Of a stretch of 64,000 nt of DNA, positions 55,837-64,000 are shown in pieces; position 1 is the first letter of the stretch, and every line of letters starts with the position of its first letter. The position numbers and the translations under genes were made by a program. The DNA lies in assembly GCF_963966145.1 (NCBI RefSeq), contig NC_091056.1:3870217-3934216 (forward strand), written 5' to 3'. The stretch comes from Tenebrio molitor. Lineage: Eukaryota; Arthropoda; Insecta; Coleoptera; Tenebrionidae. The notes below the pieces were generated by a model, which saw only the letters and a list, made by a program, of their open reading frames with translations, searched no databases and had not been told where the DNA came from.

Positions 55837-57401
55837 CAGGGTGGACCATCGTATGGCATTTTGGAGATTTAACCTATTTCTAGTTGTTAAAAAAAAATTA
55901 AACTTACAGGTAACAATCTTCAATTAAAGTACTGCACCATAGTAATTTTATTTTTTTGAATTAAGTTTCTAAACAGCGTCGGGACGCTATAAAGTGAAAA
56001 AATTCAGAAATCCAATTTTTTTTTTTTAATAATTACATTTAAAATATTATGGATAATGTATTCCCGAAATTTAAAATTTGATAGGAACCTTTGATTTTAA
56101 ATGAATTGAGATTTTGTGATTTTTGTCGGCAAAGTATAAGGGATTTATTGCTGTAACTTCTGTCCACAACAAATTTGCGTTCACAATGCCTGCTGTAAAG
56201 TATTACAACCAACCATAAATCATAAAAGGTATCTCTGACGAGCCGAGGGTAGTCTTTATTTCAGGGGCGGACTTAAAAAATTTTTGTTAATCGGATTTAG
56301 ATAAAACAAATAGTTGATTTTTAATTTATTTTATTTTACATTAGATGTTCAAAATGATGACCTTCCTGTTCGATGCAAAGTCGCAAGCGTCTCTTAAAAT
56401 TTGCTTGAACGGTAGCCGCAACATTCAGGTCATTAAATTCGCGGAAGGCGGCAATTAGTCTTTCCCTCATATTATCTCTTGTTGTCGGTCTCTCCCGGAA
56501 AACACGTTCTTTGATGGCACCCCATAAGAAAAAATCTGGTGGTGTAAGATCAGGTGATCTCGCTGGCCAAGGTATGGGTCCGCCTCTACCAATCCAATTT
56601 TCTCCAAACTGGAGCATTAATTCTTCCCGGGCTGTTCGACTAAAATGTGGAGGTGCTCCGTCTTGTTGGAACCACAACCGAAACCTTTCATTTACTGGCA
56701 CAATTGCATCTAGCAAATCGTTTAGTTCGTCTTGCAAAAAGGTGGTGTATCTCTCACCATTCAATAGACCTTAAAAAAAAACGGCCCCACAATTCTATTG
56801 TTGACAACACCTCCCCAGACATTAAGGGACCAGCGATTTTGGATGTCTTGCACTCTCATCCAATGCGGATTTTGTATTGCCCAATTGTGTAAATTGTGTT
56901 TATTCACTGCACCATTATTTTTTACACAACATTCGTCGGTAAACACAACTCCTTCAAAAAAATGTTCATCATTCCGGATTTTTTCCTCTGCCCATTCGCA
57001 AAAAGCCACTCGATTTGCAAAATCTTCACCATGCAACTCTTGGTGAAGTTCCAGGTGGTACGGGTGTTTTTTCAAAATTCGAAGCACACTACTTTTGCTG
57101 ATCCCAATTTGAGAGCTAATCTCTCTGCTACCAATATGGGGATTATTTCAACTAAATTTAACACTCTGGCTTGGTTGATATCGTGGGTAATAGTTGGATT
57201 GATAAACGACTTTGTACTTTGTTGAAAAGTTCCTCTTTCACGTAAAGAAGACACTAATGATTTAAAAATTTGATGATTTGGAGCACGGTTTTGCGGAAAC
57301 CTCGCGGCGTAAGTTTCAGCGGCCAGAGTAGCGTCTCTGCCACATTCACCAAAAATTAGTAGCATTTTAGTTTTTTCTTCAAATGAATATTGAAAAGGCA
57401 T
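55837..57401 (-). mobile_element. Rosa-like (DD41D) mariner element, partial
   Basis: Begins CAGGGTGGACCATCGTATGG after a TA at 55835-55836. The other terminal repeat was not found, so the right end is probably lost. The transposase is on the minus strand (57401-56336). Confidence 0.7.
56336..57401 (-). pseudogene. Mariner transposase, DD41D type, frameshifted
   Basis: Starts MPFQYSFEEKTKMLLIFGEC with the N-terminal helix-turn-helix. The first Asp is in VVFTDECCV, the second in FQQDGAPPHF, and the third acidic residue is Asp in DLTPPDFFLWG. The gap between the last two counts to 41 residues, the rosa/VISITOR pattern. It ends GHHFEHLM. A frameshift lies near 57155 and another at a run of T near 56765 (GPFFF). 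Otherwise full length, about 350 residues. Inactive but recent. Confidence 0.9.
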
Positions 57402-57664
57402 AATTACTGTTCAGAATTAATTTCACAAAAACTACACAACTCAAAAGCACGTCCAGACTGTTGGAAGTTCAAGACTAAACTAAACGGACGTAGACGAGTT
57501 CCTCCCAGCGGTCACTTTACACCACAGGTGGTCGGTACTTAGCTGTTATCTGTAGACGAGTTGCTCCCGCTTATTGTCGAAGGATTAAAGAAGGCGGTAG
57601 GTATATTTTTACATTTTTGAGTGCAAGATCAACGAATATTTACTAAATATTATAATAAAATATT

Positions 57665-57952
57665 AATCAAGATTTATTAAAATTTAACATAAAATAACAT
57701 TTTTAATTTACAATGCGAAAATTTCCGATAATAATGCGGAATCTGGAAAAGTGCCCCGAATGCTTGCAGCGTTTCCACGTTGAATGGCAAGGGAAATCCT
57801 CTCAAAAAGGAATTTCTTAGATTTTGAATGATTCCGCGATAAGTCGGTCTCCGATGACATTAATAAAATCTATTGTTTCTTTGCACCAAGGGCCTAAGGT
57901 TTCAAAGGCTAAACCTTTAAATATGTAGTTTGACGAAATAATTGAACGATAT
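57665..57952 (-). mobile_element. 5'-truncated copy of the RLE retrotransposon
   Basis: Matches the 3' end of the element (19921-20208) with one 5-base loss and a few changes. Flanked by the 11-base direct repeat AATAAAATATT (57654-57664 and 57953-57963), the mark of target-primed insertion. Confidence 0.85.
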
Positions 57953-57957
57953 AATAA

Positions 57958-58065
57958 AATATTTTTTGTTCGACACTGTCAGAATTTGAGAATTTTCCCC
58001 TGTGTGACCGGATTTTGATAAATGTCACAACTTGTATAAACGAAACGTCAAGCTAATTGCTGCAG
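57958..58065 (-). repeat. Dispersed repeat, partner at 18660-18775
   Basis: Inverse match of about 105 bases to 18660-18775. The LINE copy lies at its edge. Confidence 0.75.
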
Positions 58066-59164
58066 CATAAAATTCTATTTTGCAAGTGACAAACATAAAT
58101 TTACAACCAAAGTCGAATTCCACTAGAGTTTCTGTAGGACTATACCTCAGAACCACTTTTACTGGGGACAGTTGTAAATCAGCCTGACACCGGTTGACGA
58201 GGGTTGTCATTTAAGATCGTCGGCTATAAATAAAAGTGTTTTCCATTACATTATTTAATATTTCGGTTTATTCAATCACTATACCAATCTAAATTCCGTT
58301 TTGCATATCATCATAATGTACGCACTACGTAGATGCAGTGGAAGAAAAAAAAAACTGATAGCTTTAATAATTTGATAATTTAACATTTTGCCCCACGTTG
58401 TGGAGTCACTTTTAACATTGTTTGTGTTGTAAATTCTTTATTTACATAAAGGTAAACAAAGTTAACAAAGGTTTGTGGTGAGACTCTTGAGGGAGCTCGA
58501 ATGATCATATGAATAATAAACATAAATAAACATAAATAAACACTCATTTACGAATGTAAGGTTTTTGGTCCTTAAAATTGCTATTTTGAAAAACCATACG
58601 TTTAGTTTGAAAAATAACGGAGATATGATGCCGGAACTATACATTGAAAACCCCATAAGAGCGGTAGGGTGAGGACTCCTCTTAATTTGACATGAAGTTA
58701 ACATCTAAATTAACGTAAATTTTTTAGGTTCTTTTTATTTAAACACAAATACATGATAGGTGTTACGTAGTGACAAAAGCAGTCTTGAATTCATTAAAAA
58801 ATAAAAAGATCAAGTATTATTAGCCGTTCACGATTATTTTAAACACGCAGCAGGCCAAGATATTTTTTGTTAGATTGGCGTCAGGTCCTGTCATATGACG
58901 TTTCGCATTGTTGTCAATTTCGTCATTAATTTAGTTAATAATAATTTACCCAGAATTGCCCTACAAATATAATCTGTTTCAAAATCAAAAATTCACCAAC
59001 ACTGCATTCTACCTCGAAAATACGCTCTGTAGACACCGTACGAGTAACATCGCTAAAAGTCTCGTCAAATTTATCCAGCGTCCAAATCCTTGACCGTTGG
59101 TGCTGGATAAACCAAATTACAAACAAGTGCAGTGCAACAACCAGTGTAAACAAATCGAACAAGA
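58066..59164. other. Intergenic, no gene seen
   Basis: AT-rich; minus-strand frames at 58462-58704 and 58935-59180 have no domain. Confidence 0.4.
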
Positions 59165-59610
59165 ATGGCAGAGTTTGCACAATATATCAACAATTTGACG
59201 CAGAGCGAGCTCTCGGAAGTGTTGGATCTTATCTACGACAGAATGGACAAAAATCAAACCGACCTAAGCGACGAAGAAAATGAAGGTAAGCCAACGCATA
59301 CCAAAACAAGTTCAAGTGAAAAAGAAGAGGACACAAATATGGAAACAAACGAGGCCGCAACTCCAAAGGACAGCGAATTTATCCCACCGAAAAAATCTCG
59401 CAAGCACAAACTCGACGACGACAGCCCCAACAAACAATAAAAACAACAAACCGCTACAACGCGCTTCAAATCACACAAACGCCAACCCCAAGCAACAGAG
59501 AAGAAACTGCGGAAGAAAATACAACGAACAAAACAGTACCCATAGCAGTGACGGCTCGTGTTCCGCGAATATGGGTCGGCCGAACATGGGTAGATCGGTA
59601 AAGCTCTAAT
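59165..59610 (+). pseudogene. Possible LINE ORF1 N-terminal fragment
   Basis: The ATG at 59165 starts MAEFAQYINNLTQSELSEVL, a helical start. An acidic, Ser/Lys-rich, low-complexity region follows to the stop at 59438. In another frame, QITQTPTPSNREETAEENTT and IAVTARVPRIWVG continue to about 59608. The layout (charged N-terminus, then a short motif before a nucleic-acid-binding part) is similar to ORF1 of Jockey/I-type elements; weak assignment. Confidence 0.35.
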
Positions 59611-59974
59611 TAGTCAATTTAACTTTTTGATAGGCATCCGCATGGCAAATGTAGGTGCATAATTAAAAAAAAATCACATAGCAAAACAAGAGCAAGTTAC
59701 TATTGCGGGCAAAAAAAGTGGGACATCAACGTCATTGTCTTGCCTTTTTATGTGAAATAACCCTTATCTGATTCTAACCCTACTTTGAATTGATTGACGT
59801 TGTCATTAAGTACTGTAGGTTGCAGAAAGGGAATGATTGTGAGTAAGCAAGTATATAGTGAATATTTATTTTATGCAAAATTCCAATCAAAATCTACCTT
59901 TATCAAAAGAAGAGGGCATTTGGAAAAGGAAAATAGGAGTATAAAATAAATGTTTAAACTGTCAGCTGGAATAG

Positions 59975-60638
59975 TGTCCAAAAAAATGACAATAAAGCTT
60001 ACGCAATACGGCGCTGTTAATTTCATCATAAATGGTTTTCATTAGAATTTTTGTTACCGAGTCGATTAAGTTGTTTTGAATTGTTTTCGATAGCCCAGGA
60101 AAAACAGGAGATAAAGAAGGATCTATAAATTTATTTAAATTTTCATCTAAAGTAGCGGCAAATTAGGCTAACTCTTTAAAATTACCTTCATTATCTAAAT
60201 GTACTGATTCATCATTACCCCGGAATGCCAATTCTTGTGTAGACAAAAAAATTGTCATATTTATTTACCTTTTCATTGTATTTTTTAATATATTCTTTAT
60301 GACCGGATTGACCGCTGTCGATTGTATTTACAATATTTTGTTTACCGAACAATTTAAATTTTATTGCCGAATGTGTATATTCTTTAGATATTTCCTGTTT
60401 AACTAAAGCGCCATGAATTTCTTCTAAATTGTCGTACCCTATCGAATTGTAAGGATTTTTATTTACCCAAAAGAGTACACAATACCAGCAAAACAATTTA
60501 ATCAACCATTGAGGGTTGTGGAACTGGCCATTTCTTCACAAATATTTTGTCATCATAAGACAATGTATGAAATGTATTTACGAATAAATAGTTAACCAAA
60601 TCGGCATTGGTAGTCACTACATCTTTTACATTTGCCAT
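59975..60638 (-). pseudogene. hAT-type (TTF zinc finger, ZMYM1-like) transposase, N-terminal part
   Basis: The ATG at 60638 starts MANVKDVVTTNADLVNYLF. After a frameshift near 60500 the TTF-type zinc-binding part follows (LIKLFCWYCVLFWVN, then NLEEIHGALVKQEISKEYTH). A further frameshift (near 60220) leads to AFRGNDES and NEGNFKELA, a stop near 60166, and then DENLNKF and LSKTIQNNLIDSVTKILMK. This is the order of the N-terminal half of hAT transposases related to ZMYM1. The catalytic RNase-H-like domain is missing. Confidence 0.75.
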
Positions 60639-61689
60639 TGTCGGTGTCTTTACCTACTTACCACTTACACTCACAATTTAAATAATACTATAATAATTAA
60701 TAACAGATTAAACACACAAAACAGAAACAAAAGACGATACATTAAACGGTTAGGAGCAGACGAGCATTTGAAATTAAGGAATTAAACTACGCAAACTCCT
60801 TCTGGCAAACTCAGTCTAGCAGCGCCACAGCGCTGCAACGGAATCTCGGCCAAATTAACTTTTGCCGGGGTTGTGTGAAACGAGCTAAGCTATCCGTTAC
60901 AAGTTACAACATTATTTAAGGGGAAGAATACGCCAGTGGTGAGAGCCAAATTCTAATTTTCACATTTAGCGCTCTTCACAAAATGCTGTGTTCGGTATAA
61001 AATTTTTCTACGTCGTGTTGGCTTCTCTGGTACCTTCTCATAATCAGTTTACAACAGGGCAACGACAGTTTTGTCACCAGTTTTACGACACTTGAAAGGA
61101 CAAGTGCTGCCCAACTGCCACACAACTTATGTATTCTTTTTTTGCGGATATATGGCATAATAATAGGCAATAGTGTAACGTTTTCACACTCCGTGGATCG
61201 ACGATTTAAAGAACTTATTTAACGGTTTATTTAATACCTCTAATTTACACTAGTTCGCTCTGGATCTCAAATGTCGCTGTTCCAATACCTTTTCAAAAAT
61301 TCTGAAAATATTTTCCAATAATTAAAATACATTAGGTCAAAACTATAACCTTTCAGCCCGTATGACTTTGAGACTAAAAAAGATAGATATTTAAAAAAAA
61401 AAAAACTAACATTGGCTATTACTAGTGTCAGTAAAATTAAACTGGACGAAGGAAGTACTTTGCATGTCTAGATGGAGGCTGCAATTGAAAGTTCTAAAAC
61501 AAATACCGTTCAATTTGATGTTGAGGAAAAATAAGAATAAATATAATTTTTTTATCACTGTTGAATCGTTACCTCTCTCTACCCCAACTTAGTGGTGCCG
61601 GACCCCTCTGGCTACTCCGGCTACCTGTAACTATATACGAGCCCTGTACCGCTAATTGTTTTTAAAAATACATTCACCTTCCTCTAAAT

Positions 61690-62640
61690 AATATTTTCTA
61701 TTTTCACTTACAATACCCCGAGTGTGTTGATTGTTCCGCTCGAACTAATTAATCACGTTTTTAACAATCACGAGAACAAAATTCCCGGATTCTATCAACA
61801 TACGAGTGGTATTCGGTAAGAAAATTGCATGACATCACGATTTTAAGAAAAAACTCAAATTTATTAAAGCAAAGAGAGAAATTTAAAAATCAGGCGTTAG
61901 TTTTTGTTGTGAAAAAAATTTCCACTTATTATTAATTTTAGAGTTGTCAAAACATTTTCGGAATTTTTGTGTGTTGCTATGGTAATCTTATTAAATACTA
62001 AATTCAGATTGGTTCTTCCATAGTGTCATGCAATTTTCACTTATAATATCCCAAGTGCATTGATTATTTTCGAAAATGTTTTCGAATGCAATACGTATTA
62101 ATTAGCCCGAGTGGAACACGAGGGCTAATTACGTTTTGGAAATGCATGAGAATAAAATTTCCGGATATTAGTCAATCCACGAGGACATATTCGGTAAGAA
62201 AATCGCAACGACACCGGCATTGTGCTTCTTAAATTATAAATTTCTGACAAAAAAAGTCAAGTTGTACCTATAACAGAATTATCCCTGACAACGGAAAAAA
62301 ATTTGAGATTTTTAATAAATAAACGATTTTGATTGGCTGAAAAAATGTCCACTTATTAATTTCATGTTGGGTTAGCGAAGTGCAAAAAATTTCCAAGAAA
62401 TTGCTATATTGTTATAGAAACGACACCGAATTATGTTTTTCTATTGGCTATTTTTAAGTGTCGTGCGATTTTCAGTACTAATAGGTACATACAACGAGAG
62501 GGTACGAAATTGCCGGAAATTTTCGATCTCATTATGCGAATATGTATTTATTTCGACGACAAATTGTCTAAGAAACAAATACGAGTAAAATGTGGAGCAA
62601 AATTTCTCGTAATTTCGTACCACCGAGTTGTATTCGGCAT
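61690..62640. repeat. Repeated cassettes inside the TTAA element
   Basis: Related phrases recur: ATTCGGTAAGAAAATTGCATGACATCAC (61812), ATTCGGTAAGAAAATCGCAACGACACC-like (62189), inverse forms near 62030 and 62460, and CGAGTG/AATTAG motifs near 61720, 62060 and 62110. The spacing is a few hundred bases with mixed orientation. No gene. Confidence 0.55.
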
Positions 62641-62643
62641 GAC

Positions 62644-63094
62644 ATGAGTAGACGGGATTTTGCTAAAATCAAATTTCTGTCGGATGTCCTCAGCTTTTCT
62701 GTTGAATGCCCCTACCTTTTGTCAAAGCTTCTTATTAAGGTTCCTGCTCTTAACTGTAGAAGATGTGAAGTTTTTGAACTAAGATCTGCGAGGACAAATG
62801 TTCTACTAATGTCACCGTTATACCAGATGGTTAACAGCTGTTCAACCAAAGCTGACTCCAATAAAATCGACATATTCTTTACAAGACCCTCTGAACTTAG
62901 GTCTGTCCTGACATATGCCTCTTAATATACCAAGAATATATGTAAGCTGGCAGTAAGTGTGATTCCTAATGGGAGAGTAGTATCATGCTGCTACTCATTC
63001 CACTTACTGCCTAACTAATGATAGCTTGCCTGTAATTAGGTCATTACCTGTTGGCAAGCTTAACTAAATAATAATAATAATAATAATAATAATG
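62644..63094 (+). mobile_element. 5'-truncated LINE tail with (TAA)n end
   Basis: The frame to 62925 ends a non-LTR ORF2: SFSVECPYLLSKLLIKVPAL, then RSARTNVLLMSPLYQMVN and DIFFTRPSELRSVL. This is the usual C-terminal pattern of I/Jockey/R1-like elements. A non-coding tail follows and ends in about nine TAA units (63065-63093). ATGACA near both edges (62638-62643 and 63091-63096) may be the target duplication. Confidence 0.6.
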
Positions 63095-63096
63095 AC

Positions 63097-64000
63097 AATT
63101 CAACGAAAGAAAATTTCATTTTCACCTTTTACACAATTTTTTTTAATTTATACGTACCTAGTCTTTATGACTCTCAAAGCGTTAGTTAACTTAGTTGGAA
63201 ACAACAAAAATTTTACTGTGGATCAAAAATGAGTTTAGCAAAATTCGAGGAAGGAGGAGAAAATGACAGTGATAATTCGAGGAAAAATTTCTGAAGTGTT
63301 ATTATTACGCTTTATTACGGATATCAACTGTTCACAGTCAATACTCTATCAAATCAAGCTAAAAGTAAATGCAGAACGTAGATGCAGAAACTTTTTTTTT
63401 ATAAATTTCATTACGCTCCTAGTTTTACTACTCTACTTGAACGCAAATTCCAGGATGCAATAAACATTCGAGAATCGAGTGCAACCCCGTCCAACAGTCG
63501 AGGCGCCAGGCCTGTGACGGAGACAACACGCGAAGGATAGAATGCTGATAGCTGTATTTTCACTCCGTTGTACAATCAAATTTTGTCAAGGAATTACAAC
63601 GATTGTAATTACTCAACAAATTTGAAATTTCACAAACACTTAAACAACACATCAATCGATAGATCTTGATTAGTCTTGTTCTCATCTGAATAAAGTCCTG
63701 TTCAGAAAAATATTCTAAAGTAAGGCAAATTATTAGGTGTTTTCTTATTTTTTTTTGGGAAAACTAAGGCCGTCTTAAACATTTTGAATATCAAGAGCCT
63801 TCAATCTACACTAGTTTTATGGCATATATTTTTTTCAGGAAAATTTATTGATTAGTTTGGCCACAATTTGTCGACAAAAATCGCCTTAATTTGGCTCTCA
63901 CCACTGGCGTATTCTTCCCCTTAAGATTTAATTTTGCAATTCGATAATTTCAAAAATGGAAGTGACAGCAATAAACTTCTTACATCATCCAGATTTAGTA
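63097..64000. other. Right part of TTAA element and flank, no gene seen
   Basis: AT-rich; the frame at 63263-63463 lacks a domain. The TTAA element ends at 63920. Confidence 0.4.

Larger units (their letters stand above)
60920..63920. mobile_element. 3,001-bp TTAA-flanked element without transposase
   Basis: Perfect inverted ends of 33 bases starting GGGGAAGAATACGCCAGTGG, flanked by TTAA (60916-60919 and 63921-63924). TTAA targets are used by piggyBac and Kolobok. The GGGG ends do not look like usual piggyBac ends, so the superfamily is open. The inside has no transposase; it holds repeat cassettes and a LINE tail. Confidence 0.85.

Noticed and set aside
59254..59478. Cys-rich minus-strand frame
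   Set aside because: Antisense of the acidic Ser/Lys-rich plus-strand frame; no domain.

Overview
This is arthropod, most probably insect, nuclear DNA. It is AT-rich, has spliceosomal introns with GT..AG borders, contains no rRNA, tRNA or bacterial-type operons, and is packed with nested transposable elements. The transposon mix (P, Merlin, Tc1 and rosa-like mariner, PIF/Harbinger, hAT, BEL/Pao, Ty3/gypsy, and a non-LTR element with restriction-like endonuclease) is typical of insects. A perfect six-unit CCTGA/TCAGG run, the telomere motif of many beetles, is compatible with Coleoptera but does not prove it. I find no complete host gene. Every long coding region is transposon-derived and most carry stops or frameshifts.

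Layout. 1-5600: a short acidic coding-like block duplicated in tandem, one copy split by an 837-bp TA-flanked MITE; then a broken Merlin transposase with an intron. 5600-9100: a broken Tc1 transposase and a two-exon SANT-like fragment. 9100-17700: a decayed YqaJ-type nuclease gene running into a 3,665-bp unit present twice almost identically (9991-13655 and 14005-17669), separated by a 349-bp scrap of the reverse transcriptase found whole further right. 17700-25000: a nearly intact reverse transcriptase/endonuclease frame on the minus strand (23181-19957, two stops) plus MITEs. 25000-29500: fold-back and inverted-repeat elements.

29509-38858: a P element with 29-bp terminal repeats and 8-bp target duplications. 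A TA-flanked MITE sits in it, and a Ty3/gypsy element (30895-35878) sits in the MITE. 38859-42650: a SANT-like pseudogene containing a 163-bp palindrome, and a Harbinger transposase piece fused to BEL protease sequence. 42652-46843: a BEL/Pao gag-protease region on the minus strand split by two TA-flanked elements, each carrying a further MITE. 48850-49750: an unnamed transposon ORF split by a 394-bp MITE. 50417-55414: a second Ty3/gypsy element with 216-bp LTRs differing at one base, but broken genes and a 51-bp minisatellite. 55616-58070: a rosa-like mariner inserted in a MITE, and a 5'-truncated LINE copy with 11-bp target duplications. 59100-64000: a LINE ORF1-like fragment, a hAT/TTF-type pseudogene, and a 3,001-bp TTAA-flanked element with 33-bp inverted ends, no transposase, and a LINE tail inside.

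The genes do not form one pathway; the window is a stack of insertions whose order can be read from target-site duplications. The most notable items are the P-MITE-gypsy nesting, the near-complete RLE retrotransposon and its dispersed copies, the 3.67-kb duplication, the transposase-less TTAA element, and the repeat arrays inside both gypsy elements.
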